NCBI GenBank assembly: GCA_002255955.1 | Contig: NKIM01000022.1 | Span: forward strand, 1-64,000 | DNA length: 64,000 nt | Origin: Burkholderiales bacterium PBB2 | Lineage (GTDB): Bacteria; Pseudomonadota; Gammaproteobacteria; Burkholderiales; Burkholderiaceae_C | Direction: 5' to 3' | Shown here: positions 55,276-63,318 of the stretch, one piece after another | Position numbering within the stretch: position 1 is the first letter of the stretch | Layout of the letters: every line of letters starts with the position of its first letter | Notes under the pieces: model-generated | What the model saw: the letters and a program-made list of their open reading frames with translations, nothing else | Database searches by the model: none | What the model was told of the DNA's origin: nothing | Translations under genes and position numbers: made by a program

Positions 55276-55833
55276 TCAGGCGGCAGCGCGCTTGGAAGCG
55301 CGGGTGGCCGTTTGGGTGGCCTTGACGGCGCTGTTGGTGGCGGCTTCGAAGTTGGCTTCGGCCACTTCGGTGGCTTGCTTGGCCGCCTTTTGCACGGACT
55401 CGAAAGCGTTGTTGGCGGCGGCGACGGCGCTCTTCACCAGGGCGACGGCGTTTTCGGTGCCGGCCGGTGCGTTCTTGGCGGCGTTTTCGACCACGGCCGA
55501 GAACTTGGCTTGGATGTCAGCCAGCTGGGCTTCAGCCACCTTGGCCACTTCGGCATTGGTGCTGGAGGCGATGTCGTACAGATGGCGGCTGTAGGAAGCG
55601 GCCTTCTCGGCGCTGGGCTGCAGCAGGGCGCTTTGCAGGGCCAGCAGCTCTTGAGCGTCCTTCACCGACAGGGCGGCTTGGGTCGACTCGACGGCTTCGC
55701 TCAGGGCGGTTTTGGCCACTTGCAGGTTCAGTTCGACCAGCTTTTCCACGCCTTCGAAAGCCTTGTTGGTCAGGCCAAACAGGGTTTCGACATTGGCTTT
55801 GTGGGCGGCGATGATTTGTTCGGTAGTCAGCAT
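55276..55833 (-). CDS. phaP: Phasin, polyhydroxyalkanoate granule-associated protein
   Basis: Phasins coat polyhydroxybutyrate granules in the cytoplasm and set their size and number. The 185-residue product has the Phasin_2 pattern: [20 protein letters not shown], then [20 protein letters not shown], and amphipathic helices rich in Ala, Val and Glu. The C-terminal end is a Lys/Ala/Thr-rich tail ([15 protein letters not shown]). The ATG at 55833 has an AGGAG site; upstream residues in the frame are not family-like. Two PhaR-like palindromes and a strong promoter lie upstream. Confidence 0.95.
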   Translation of the reverse strand: MLTTEQIIAAHKANVETLFGLTNKAFEGVEKLVELNLQVAKTALSEAVESTQAALSVKDAQELLALQSALLQPSAEKAASYSRHLYDIASSTNAEVAKVAEAQLADIQAKFSAVVENAAKNAPAGTENAVALVKSAVAAANNAFESVQKAAKQATEVAEANFEAATNSAVKATQTATRASKRAAA

Positions 55834-55898
55834 GGAGCACTCCTGATGGGGGGTGACCCCCGTTGATTCGATGGATGAAATCGTTCGACAGCGATAAA

Positions 55899-55913
55899 TG
55901 TTGCACTGCAACA
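55899..55913. promoter_or_regulatory. PhaR-like operator at the phasin transcription start
   Basis: TGTTGCACTGCAACA is a perfect palindrome with 7-bp arms and TGC/GCA half-sites, as described for the PhaR repressor. It overlaps the expected transcription start of phaP. Confidence 0.65.
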
Positions 55914-55919
55914 AAACGA

Positions 55920-55947
55920 AGTATAGGGATGCCGGGCGGCTTTGCAA
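55920..55947 (-). promoter_or_regulatory. Sigma-70 promoter of the phasin gene
   Basis: On the minus strand TTGCAA (55942-55947) and TATACT (55920-55925) are 16 bp apart. The start would be near 55912, giving a leader of about 80 nt. Confidence 0.75.
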
Positions 55948-55953
55948 GACATT

Positions 55954-55972
55954 TTTGCTGCGGCGCAGCAAA
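55954..55972. promoter_or_regulatory. Second PhaR-like operator upstream of phaP
   Basis: TTTGCTGC-GGC-GCAGCAAA has perfect 8-bp arms and the same TGC/GCA half-site type as 55899-55913. It sits just upstream of the -35 box. Confidence 0.6.
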
Positions 55973-56077
55973 TTAGGGGGATTCGCCGGAATTCCTGCCT
56001 TCTTCCGCAGCTTGGCGCCGCGCGGTGACGCCCCCATGACAGGCACGGAATGCCACCGCCCGCTATGGTGTGCACCC

Positions 56078-57025
56078 ATGCAGGCCTTTCATTCCGACGC
56101 CCATTCCCTGGCCTTGCCGCCGGGTCACAGCTTTCCCGCCAGCAAGTACCGCCTGCTGCGCGAGCTTTTCGAGGCCGAGCCCGGTCTGCTGCGCATGGCG
56201 CCGGCGCCGGCTGCCAGCGAGGCGGAACTCTGCCTCGTCCACACGCACGAGTACGTGAACGCGGTGCTGCAGGGCCAGTTGAGCGCGGCCCAGCAGCGCG
56301 AGATCGGTTTCCCCTGGTCGCCCTCGATGGCGGCGCGCTCGCTTCATTCGGTGGGCGCCAGCATTGCCGCAGCCCGCGCTGCCCTGGCCGAGGGCGTGGC
56401 CGCGAACATGGCCGGCGGCACCCACCATGCCTTTGCCGACCGGGGTTCGGGCTACTGCGTCTTCAACGATGTCGCGGTGGCTGCGCGCCTGATGCAGCAG
56501 GAGGGGCGGGCGCAGGCGAGGCCGGGCGACTCGCGGCTTCGCGTGCTCGTCATTGATCTCGATGTCCACCAGGGCAATGGCACGGCTGCCATTTTTGAGG
56601 GCGACGACAGCGTATTCACCTTCTCCATGCACGGCGCCAAGAATTTCCCGGCCCGCAAGGAGCACAGCGATCTCGATGTGGAGCTGCCCGATGGCTGCAG
56701 TGACGAGCCCTACCTTCAGGCACTCGACCAGGCGCTCGAAGAAGTTTGGGCTCGCCATGCCGCCGCAGGCGCCCAGCCCGGCCTGGCTTTCTACCTTGCC
56801 GGCGCCGACCCGCACGAAGGCGACCGCCTGGGCCGCCTCAAGCTCAGCAGCGCCGGCCTGCTGGAGCGCGACCGGCGCGTGCTCTCCGCCCTGCGCGAGC
56901 GTGGCATCCCCGTCGCCCTGAGCATGGCCGGTGGCTACGGCCACGACATCGCCACCACGGTGGCGGTGCAAGCCAACACGCTCAACGAAGCGGTCAGGGC
57001 CTGGACGGGGTGGCGGACGCGCTGA
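56078..57025 (+). CDS. Histone deacetylase-like (class II) amidohydrolase
   Basis: The 315-residue protein belongs to the arginase/deacetylase fold and has the zinc-site motifs of HDAC-like enzymes: [51 protein letters not shown] and the catalytic Tyr in SMAGGYGHD. Bacterial members remove acetyl groups from acetoin-related regulators, polyamines or other small molecules; the substrate is not clear here. It is divergent from the phasin gene across a 244-bp regulatory region. Confidence 0.92.
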   Translation: MQAFHSDAHSLALPPGHSFPASKYRLLRELFEAEPGLLRMAPAPAASEAELCLVHTHEYVNAVLQGQLSAAQQREIGFPWSPSMAARSLHSVGASIAAARAALAEGVAANMAGGTHHAFADRGSGYCVFNDVAVAARLMQQEGRAQARPGDSRLRVLVIDLDVHQGNGTAAIFEGDDSVFTFSMHGAKNFPARKEHSDLDVELPDGCSDEPYLQALDQALEEVWARHAAAGAQPGLAFYLAGADPHEGDRLGRLKLSSAGLLERDRRVLSALRERGIPVALSMAGGYGHDIATTVAVQANTLNEAVRAWTGWRTR

Positions 57026-57124
57026 GGACGTCCACCGGATGCTTTGTTTCTTTGTGGTTGAATTTCTCCCAATCCTCAGCCCTTGCCCTTTGTCGTTTTC
57101 CAACCAGGACGCTGCGCGCGCTTT

Positions 57125-57847
57125 ATGACCTCACCCAATCTGTTCCAGCAACCCACGCCGGCCGACACGGCGGCCGTGGACACCGCCATCGTGACCCGGC
57201 GCTCCATGCGGGCGTTCTTGCCCACCGAGGTGGCGCCGAGCGAGATCGAGGCGATTCTGCAAGTGGCGGCACGGGCGCCGTCGGGCACCAACACCCAGCC
57301 CTGGCAGGTGCATGTGCTGACCGGCGCGGCGCGTCAGCGCCTGGTCGATCGCATCCAGAAGGCCTACCTGGATCCGGCCGAGCTGGCGACCCACAGCGAG
57401 GAGTACGCCTACTACCCGAATGAATGGGTCTCGCCCTACATCGACCGCCGCCGCAAGGTCGGCTGGGATCTGTATGGCCTGCTGAACATCGCCAAGACCG
57501 ACAAGGCCCGCATGCAGGCGCAACATGCGCGCAACTTCCAGTTTTTCGATGCGCCGGTCGGCCTGATCTTCACCATCGACCGCGTCATGCAGCAGGGCAG
57601 CTGGCTGGACTACGGCATGTTCCTGGAGAACCTGATGGTCGCGGCGCGCGGCCGCGGCCTGCACACCTGCCCGCAGGCGGCCTTTACCCAGTTCCATCGC
57701 TTGATTGCCGAAGAGCTGCAGCTGGCGCCCAGCCAGATGGTGGTGTGCGGCATGGCGCTGGGGCACGCCGACCCGGCGGCGGTGGAAAACAGCCTGCTCA
57801 CCGAGCGTGCGCCGGTGGCCGAGTTCACGCGCTTTTACCGTGACTGA
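57125..57847 (+). CDS. Nitroreductase family flavoprotein
   Basis: The 240-residue product has the FMN-binding nitroreductase fold (VTRRSMRAFLPTEVAPSEIE; VAARAPSGTNTQPWQVHVLT; YGMFLENLMVAARGRGLHTC; MVVCGMALGHADPAAVENSL). It probably reduces nitroaromatics or quinones with NAD(P)H; the physiological substrate is unknown. The ATG at 57125 aligns with the family. Its last bases overlap the GTG start proposed for the antiporter. Confidence 0.92.
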   Translation: MTSPNLFQQPTPADTAAVDTAIVTRRSMRAFLPTEVAPSEIEAILQVAARAPSGTNTQPWQVHVLTGAARQRLVDRIQKAYLDPAELATHSEEYAYYPNEWVSPYIDRRRKVGWDLYGLLNIAKTDKARMQAQHARNFQFFDAPVGLIFTIDRVMQQGSWLDYGMFLENLMVAARGRGLHTCPQAAFTQFHRLIAEELQLAPSQMVVCGMALGHADPAAVENSLLTERAPVAEFTRFYRD

Positions 57848-59309
57848 TCGCCGCGGCCTGGAGGAGCGCGGCGGGCCAAGCCGCCGCGGGCTGCTGTGGG
57901 GTCAGGTGGTGCGTCGCGGCAGCCTGGCCCTAGCCATGGCGATGTCCGCCGGCCCGGCCCTGGCGGCCGATCTGGACGGCAGCCGTTTCGGCGCGCTCTG
58001 GGGCCTGCCGTTTGCGGGCCTGCTGCTGTCCATCGCCCTGATGCCCCTGCTGGCACCGGCGATCTGGCACCGCCATTTCGGCAAGATCAGCGCTGGCTGG
58101 GCTCTGACCTTGCTGCTGCCGCTGCTGGCGCGTGAGGGCGCCGGCACGACGGGCGGCGTGCTGCTGCACACCGCCGTGGCCGAGTACCTGCCCTTTGTGA
58201 TCCTGCTGACGGCGCTGTTCACCACCGCGGGCGGCATCTTCATTCGCGGCAATCTGCATGGCAGCCCGGGGCTCAATGTTGGCCTGCTGGCGGTGGGCGC
58301 GGCCCTGGCCAGCGTGATGGGCACGACGGGGGCATCCATGCTGATGGTGCGGCCGCTGATCCGCGCCAACGACAACCGCCGCCATAACGTCCATGTGCTG
58401 GTGTTCTTCATCTTCATCGTCAGCAATGCCGGGGGCGCGCTGACGCCGCTGGGCGACCCGCCGCTGTTCCTGGGTTTTCTGCAAGGCGTGAGCTTTTTCT
58501 GGACCCTGCAGCATCTGGCACCGCACACCCTGTTCATGGTGGGCAGCCTGCTGGCCATCTTCTACGGGTTGGATCGCCATTTCTACCGCCGCGAAGGCGT
58601 GCTGCCGCGCGACCCCACGCCGGACGACCACCGCTTCGGCATCGAGGGCGGCCTGAACTTCGCCTTGCTCGGCGTGGTGGTGGGCCTGGTGCTGATGAGC
58701 GGGCTGTGGAAGCCGGCGCACCCGGGTTGGCATCTGGGTGGTGTGAGCCTGAGCCTGCCGGCCCTGCTGCGCGATGGCGCCCTGATCCTGGTGACCCTGG
58801 CCTCGGTCGTGCTGACGCCGCGCGATGTGCGTGCGCGCAACCAGTTCTCCTGGGCGCCCATGCTGGAGGTGGCCAAGCTCTTTGCTGCCATCTTCGTCAC
58901 CATGGCGCCGGTGCTGGCCATGCTCAAGGCGGGCGAGCAGGGGGCCTTTGCCGCCGTCACCCGCGCCGTCACCGCGCCCGATGGCCAGCCCATGCCCTGG
59001 GCCTACTTCTGGTTCAGCGGCCTGCTGTCGTCCTTTCTGGACAACGCGCCGACTTATCTGGTGTTCTTCAACCTGGCCGGGGGTGATGCGGCGCAGCTGA
59101 TGACCCAGCTGGCGCCCACGCTGGTGGCCATCTCGGCCGGCTCGGTGTTCATGGGCGCCAACAGCTACATCGGCAATGCGCCCAACTTCATGGTCAAGGC
59201 CATCGCCGAAGAGCGCGGCATCGCCATGCCCAGCTTCTTTGGCTATATGGCTTGGTCGGGCGCGGTCTTGATTCCCTTGTTTCTTGTGATGAGCCTGATC
59301 TGGTTCTGA
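57840..59309 (+). CDS. Sodium:proton antiporter-like membrane protein
   Basis: The 489-residue integral membrane protein has about twelve hydrophobic helices of the ion transporter (NhaD/CitM) superfamily: TGASMLMVRPLIRANDNRRH, VFFIFIVSNAGGALTPLGDP and SSFLDNAPTYLVFFNLAGGD, the last two being the paired conserved hairpins. A signal-like segment (RRGSLALAMAMSAGPALAA) lies at the N-terminus. GTG at 57840 is the best start and overlaps the nitroreductase stop by 8 bp, so the two genes are coupled. Substrate ions are inferred from the family. Confidence 0.88.
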   Translation: MTDRRGLEERGGPSRRGLLWGQVVRRGSLALAMAMSAGPALAADLDGSRFGALWGLPFAGLLLSIALMPLLAPAIWHRHFGKISAGWALTLLLPLLAREGAGTTGGVLLHTAVAEYLPFVILLTALFTTAGGIFIRGNLHGSPGLNVGLLAVGAALASVMGTTGASMLMVRPLIRANDNRRHNVHVLVFFIFIVSNAGGALTPLGDPPLFLGFLQGVSFFWTLQHLAPHTLFMVGSLLAIFYGLDRHFYRREGVLPRDPTPDDHRFGIEGGLNFALLGVVVGLVLMSGLWKPAHPGWHLGGVSLSLPALLRDGALILVTLASVVLTPRDVRARNQFSWAPMLEVAKLFAAIFVTMAPVLAMLKAGEQGAFAAVTRAVTAPDGQPMPWAYFWFSGLLSSFLDNAPTYLVFFNLAGGDAAQLMTQLAPTLVAISAGSVFMGANSYIGNAPNFMVKAIAEERGIAMPSFFGYMAWSGAVLIPLFLVMSLIWF

Positions 59310-59324
59310 GGAGTGTTGTTCTTC

Positions 59325-60308
59325 ATGTCGAACCTTGCCGCCCCCAAACCTCGCGTGCTCTTGGCCCGCCGTATCTTTCCGGACATCGCCGCGCGCATGG
59401 CCGAGGTTTTTGATCTCGACTACGCCGATGACGATGAGCCGCTGAGCCCCGAGGCCTTGCGCCAGCGCCTGCAGGGCAAGCTGGGGCTGTTCGCCTCGGG
59501 CACCGAGCAGATCACGGCCGAGCTGCTGGACGCCTGCCCCGAGCTGCGCGTCATCAGCCTGATGACCGTGGGTTACAACAATGTGGACCTGGCCGCTTGC
59601 AGCGCGCGCGGCGTGCGCGTCAGCAATGCGCCCGATGTGCTGACCGAAACCACGGCCGACTTTGGCTTTGCCCTCATGATGGCCGCGGCCCGGCGCATCA
59701 GCGAGAGCGAGCATTACCTGCGCCGAGGTGACTGGAAGCAGTGGCGCGTGGACCTGTTCGCCGGCGCCGACATCCACGGCGCCACCCTCGGCATCCTGGG
59801 CATGGGCCGCATCGGCCAGGCCATCGCACGGCGCGGCGCCCTGGGCTTTGGCATGCCGGTGATCTATCACAACCGCAGCCGCCTCGCCCCCGAGCAGGAG
59901 GCACCCATCGGCGCCCGTTGGGTCAGCAAGGAGGCGCTGCTGCGCGAGGCCGATCACCTCGTCATCGTCGTGCCCTACACGCCGGCGTCTCACCACCTGG
60001 TGGCCGAGCAAGACCTGGCCCTGATGAAGCCCAGCGCCACCCTGACCAATATCGCCCGGGGCGGCGTGGTGGACGATGTGGCCCTGGCCCGCGCGCTGCA
60101 GCAAGGTCGACTGGCCGCAGCCGGCCTCGATGTCTTCGAGGGCGAGCCCCAGGTGCACCCGGACCTGCTGGCCTGCGCCAATGTCGTGCTCACGCCGCAT
60201 ATCGCCAGTGCCTCGGTGCCGACGCGGCGGGCGATGTGCGAGCTGGCCGAGGCCAATTTGCGGGCTGCATTCAGCGGGCAGCCGATGCCCACCTTGCTCA
60301 ACCCTTGA
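59325..60308 (+). CDS. D-2-hydroxyacid dehydrogenase (glyoxylate/hydroxypyruvate reductase type)
   Basis: The 327-residue product has the D-isomer-specific 2-hydroxyacid dehydrogenase layout: a substrate domain (VISLMTVGYNNVDLAACSAR), the NAD(P) motif GILGMGRIGQAIARR, and the catalytic Arg (NIARGGVVDD), Glu (FEGEPQVHP) and His (LTPHIASAS). This subgroup reduces glyoxylate or hydroxypyruvate to glycolate or D-glycerate. ATG at 59325 is preferred to a GTG at 59313. It follows the antiporter by 15 bp in the same direction. Confidence 0.93.
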   Translation: MSNLAAPKPRVLLARRIFPDIAARMAEVFDLDYADDDEPLSPEALRQRLQGKLGLFASGTEQITAELLDACPELRVISLMTVGYNNVDLAACSARGVRVSNAPDVLTETTADFGFALMMAAARRISESEHYLRRGDWKQWRVDLFAGADIHGATLGILGMGRIGQAIARRGALGFGMPVIYHNRSRLAPEQEAPIGARWVSKEALLREADHLVIVVPYTPASHHLVAEQDLALMKPSATLTNIARGGVVDDVALARALQQGRLAAAGLDVFEGEPQVHPDLLACANVVLTPHIASASVPTRRAMCELAEANLRAAFSGQPMPTLLNP

Positions 60309-60433
60309 GCCGACTGTCGCTCCGCGCACAGCGCGCGGAGCGTGCGTCCGGTTTGAGCTGAAGACAAGGCAGAATCCTCCGCCTGTCGCATCCGCTGAGA
60401 TGCGCTGATAAAAAAGAAAACCAGGAGGGTCAC

Positions 60434-61420
60434 ATGCTTTGGAACAAGGGCAAGAAAAGCGATCGATACGCCCGGCGCGCACCCGCTGAGCGGCGGGACG
60501 CCGCGGCTTGGCCGACATGGTCTGCAGCCGCGATGCTGCTCTTCAGTCTGGGTGGCGCGGCCCAGGCCGAAACTGCCGAAGCCAGCGTAGGCGCGACGAG
60601 CCCGGTGCCGCGCACCGTGGCGGTGATCTCGGCCATTGGTGATCGCATCACCATCGTGCGCCAGCGCGAGCAGACCGGCTCCCATCTGGCGCCCTACACC
60701 CGCAAGGAAGTGCGGCTGGACCCGGTGACGCTGAATCGCCTGGTGTTGGACGGCATCGATGAGGGCTTCAATCAGAGCGAACCGCAAACCCGCCGTGTGC
60801 TGCTGGACTGGCTGCCGCCTGAAGAGGCCATGGCCTACGTCGACGAAAAGCGTTATGTCCAGCGCGAGGAGCGCCTGGAAGCCCTGCTGATCGAGCACCT
60901 GCGCGCCGTGCCGGAGCGCAGCCAGTGGGACGAGATCGTGGCGGTCTTGCCCAAATGGCATATGTCCAGTGTCAAGGGCATGGGCGAGCGCCTGGCCGGC
61001 ATTGGCATCTATATTCAACCGCTTGCCCGCGAGCGTTACACCGGCCTGGAGTCCTCGGGCAATGGTGATCTGAGCCTGCAGGCTGAAGGCCAAGCCGATG
61101 GTGACTACCAGACCGTCGACCCGAAGACCGGCGAGAAGGGCGCCAGCTCGGTGTTCGTGGCCGTCTACATGTACTTCCAGACGGTGACGCTGGATGCGCG
61201 CACCCTGGCGGTCAAGAAGCGCGAAGTGCGTCGCGACAGCGTCCGCTACCACGACCCGAACTCGACCGCGATCAACATCGGCCGCATGTTCGATTCGGGC
61301 TTCCTGTCTCAAGCCCTGAGCAACGTCGTGCAGCGCTCGTCAGAGCGCGCCGTGACCGGCGACGTCATCGTCAGCCCGGCCCGCAAGCTCGAAGCCCCGG
61401 CCGAAACGCCAAAACCCTGA
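60434..61420 (+). CDS. Exported protein of unknown function
   Basis: The 328-residue product begins with a long basic N-terminus and a signal peptide (WSAAAMLLFSLGGAAQA, cleavage near AQAE). The mature part has a mixed alpha/beta pattern (VPRTVAVISAIGDRITIVRQ; FVAVYMYFQTVTLDARTLAV; SGFLSQALSNVV) and no metal or catalytic motif I can name. A good ribosome-binding site (AGGAGG) precedes the ATG. The pattern resembles other lone secreted hypotheticals of Burkholderiales. No neighbour points to a function. Confidence 0.8.
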   Translation: MLWNKGKKSDRYARRAPAERRDAAAWPTWSAAAMLLFSLGGAAQAETAEASVGATSPVPRTVAVISAIGDRITIVRQREQTGSHLAPYTRKEVRLDPVTLNRLVLDGIDEGFNQSEPQTRRVLLDWLPPEEAMAYVDEKRYVQREERLEALLIEHLRAVPERSQWDEIVAVLPKWHMSSVKGMGERLAGIGIYIQPLARERYTGLESSGNGDLSLQAEGQADGDYQTVDPKTGEKGASSVFVAVYMYFQTVTLDARTLAVKKREVRRDSVRYHDPNSTAINIGRMFDSGFLSQALSNVVQRSSERAVTGDVIVSPARKLEAPAETPKP

Positions 61421-61452
61421 ACGGTGGCGCCTGGTCCCGGCGCCCGCCCCGC

Positions 61453-61866
61453 TCACTGCCCCTCGGGCGGCTGCCAGAGTTCGATGCGGTTGCCGTCGGG
61501 GTCCATGACCCAGCCGAACTTGCCGTACTCGGATTCATCCACCTTGTCGTCGACTTGGCAGCCCTCGGCCCGCAACTGGGCCAGCAGGGCATGCAGATCG
61601 GCCACGCGATAGTTCACCATGAAGGGGGCAGGGCTGGGGTCGAAGTAGGTGCTCGCGGCATTGAAAATGCTCCAGACCGTGGTGCCCTGGCCCTCAGGGT
61701 TGTGTTCGCCGCGCCAGCGAAAGGCCGTACCGCCCCAGGCCTCGACCGGGATGCCCAGGTGGTGCCGGTACCAATCGCGCAGCCGTTCGGGCTGGCTGGA
61801 TTTGATGAAGATGCCGCCGATGCCGGTGACCCGGCTGGGGCTGCTGTCGGGCGTGTCGCTGCTCAT
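61453..61866 (-). CDS. VOC superfamily (glyoxalase/bleomycin resistance) protein
   Basis: The 137-residue product has two beta-alpha-beta-beta-beta units (GGIFIKSSQPERLRDWYRHH; FMVNYRVADLHALLAQLRAE; KFGWVMDPDGNRIELWQPP). The C-terminal Glu of IELWQP is the usual metal ligand. Members include glyoxalase I, dioxygenases and antibiotic-binding proteins; the role of this one is not set by sequence. It is close to the GH19 gene on the same strand, 42 bp downstream of its stop. Confidence 0.9.
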   Translation of the reverse strand: MSSDTPDSSPSRVTGIGGIFIKSSQPERLRDWYRHHLGIPVEAWGGTAFRWRGEHNPEGQGTTVWSIFNAASTYFDPSPAPFMVNYRVADLHALLAQLRAEGCQVDDKVDESEYGKFGWVMDPDGNRIELWQPPEGQ

Positions 61867-61908
61867 CTGGGCTTGCCTCGCTGGAAATAGTGCTGTCGTG
61901 ATTCGGCC

Positions 61909-62760
61909 TCAGTTTTTGGCTTTGGCCTTGGCCTTGACGGTTCGCACCGCAGCCTTGGGTTTCTTGACCTTGTTGCTGACGGGCTTGGGGGCTGCCTTGG
62001 CTGTGGCCTTGGTTTGCGTCTTCTTGGGCTTGCTGGCCTTCTCCGCCTTTTCGGCTTTCTCGGCTTTTTCGACCTTGGCCTTGCTGCTCTTGGCTTTATT
62101 GCTCTTGCTCTTGCCCGCTGCGGCCAGCCCCGCCATCGCCGCCATGTCAGGCATCTCGCGGCTGCCCGCTTCTGCCTCGCTCAGGATCGCCAGTGCCTTG
62201 GCGTAGAAAGCCTTGCGGTCTTCGAGGCCGCGGTTGCCGCCGTTGACGGTGTAGCTGATGAACTCCACCGGCGAGAGGTCGAGTACCGCGCCTTTGTATT
62301 TTTTCTTCAGCCGGTCGCTGTCCGGGTGGTTGGCGGCGTCGTTGAGGTTGCGGGTCAGCCAGTACTCGCAGGCGCTCCAAACCGCCATCTCGGGCTCTTC
62401 CAGCAGCTCGGGCTTGTTGATGAACAGATCGCGCGATCCCTTTTTGATGCCCAGCTGCAGGTAGTTGGCCCGCCCCGTGGTCTGAAAAATGCCGCGGCCA
62501 CGGAAGCGCACCCCGTCACCCGCCTGCGTATTGCCCAGATCGGCCCGGCCCTCGTAGGCACTGCCCGAGGCGTACTCGCGCAAGGTCTTGAAATGGTCGG
62601 TCTCATGGCAGGCCTGGGCCAGGAAATGCGCGTACTCCTGGGCCGTGTCGATCTGGTACTGCGGGCACAGCTGGTTCATCCACTCGGCCAGAGCCGGCAT
62701 CAGGGCCGTTTTGCGTCCAGCGATCTGGGCCAGGTGTTCTGCGGTGATGGCAAGTGTCAT
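61909..62760 (-). CDS. GH19 chitinase/endolysin-like protein with histone-H1-like tail
   Basis: The 283-residue product has a glycoside hydrolase family 19 domain (about residues 1-200): FLAQACHETDHFKTLREYAS with the catalytic Glu, GDGVRFRGRGIFQTTGRANY, and PVEFISYTVNGGNRGLEDRK. Similar small GH19 enzymes are phage endolysins or cell-wall lysozymes. The last 70 residues are Lys/Ala-rich (a repeated EKA block, then KPKK and KAKAKAKN), like the tails of bacterial histone-H1 or AlgP proteins. No signal peptide is seen. A GGAG site precedes the ATG. Confidence 0.88.
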   Translation of the reverse strand: MTLAITAEHLAQIAGRKTALMPALAEWMNQLCPQYQIDTAQEYAHFLAQACHETDHFKTLREYASGSAYEGRADLGNTQAGDGVRFRGRGIFQTTGRANYLQLGIKKGSRDLFINKPELLEEPEMAVWSACEYWLTRNLNDAANHPDSDRLKKKYKGAVLDLSPVEFISYTVNGGNRGLEDRKAFYAKALAILSEAEAGSREMPDMAAMAGLAAAGKSKSNKAKSSKAKVEKAEKAEKAEKASKPKKTQTKATAKAAPKPVSNKVKKPKAAVRTVKAKAKAKN

Positions 62761-62875
62761 GGCGGTGGGGCTCCGGGTGATGGGCTGGCGGTTGCCTGTG
62801 CTTTCGCTCAGGGCCGGTCTCGCAGTGCGAAGGCATCATCGGGGGCGCGCCGCGTTTGACCAACCCCTAAGCTCG

Positions 62876-63166
62876 TCACCTCACGGTGTTGAGCAGCAGC
62901 TGAATGCGGCACGTTTCCGTATTCAGCGTGCCCAGGTGAAAGCGGCCCGGGCCTTGCAGCAGGGTGTGGTCTCCGCTCCGCAGGTGTCGATCCTCAAGCC
63001 GGCCTTCCTGGGTCAGCCAGAGCTGACCGCGTTGAACTTGCAGACGCGCGCGCTCGTGGCGCCGCAGTTGCAGTTGCTGGCAGGCTTGGTCCGGCAGCAG
63101 GTCTTGGGTTTGCGACTGTGAACCTGGCAGCGCGGCTTCAAGGTCGGTTCGGAGTGAGGTGTCCAT
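62876..63166 (-). CDS. DUF2917 protein
   Basis: The 96-residue product has a cupin-like DUF2917 core (LQVQRGQLWLTQEGRLEDRH, then LRSGDHTLLQGPGRFHLG). DUF2917 genes are small, found mainly in Burkholderiales, with no known function. The ATG at 63166 is chosen because upstream residues in the frame are low-complexity and overlap the promoter region. It is divergent from a MocR regulator 152 bp away, which probably shares control. Confidence 0.8.
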   Translation of the reverse strand: MDTSLRTDLEAALPGSQSQTQDLLPDQACQQLQLRRHERARLQVQRGQLWLTQEGRLEDRHLRSGDHTLLQGPGRFHLGTLNTETCRIQLLLNTVR

Positions 63167-63221
63167 GGCGATCAGCTTAGGCAGGCCAAGGCTGGCGCAA
63201 CAGCCACAAGGCCAGGCTGAT

Positions 63222-63257
63222 CTGTACCGTACAGAGCACTGGAAAGTCGCACTGTAC
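63222..63257. promoter_or_regulatory. CTGTAC repeat operator between DUF2917 and mocR-type gene
   Basis: CTGTAC-C-GTACAG (63222-63234) is a perfect palindrome, and a third CTGTAC follows at 63252-63257, 30 bp after the first. A mix of inverted and direct repeats is usual for MocR operators. Confidence 0.6.
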
Positions 63258-63318
63258 TGCTCGTGCCCACCCGCATCTGTATGGCTCTTGCGTACTGCCA
63301 AGCCTTCAGAATAGGGTG

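Noticed and set aside
61909-62760. Prophage remnant around the GH19 gene
   Set aside because: No holin, integrase, terminase or structural phage gene is near, and the neighbours are ordinary chromosomal genes.
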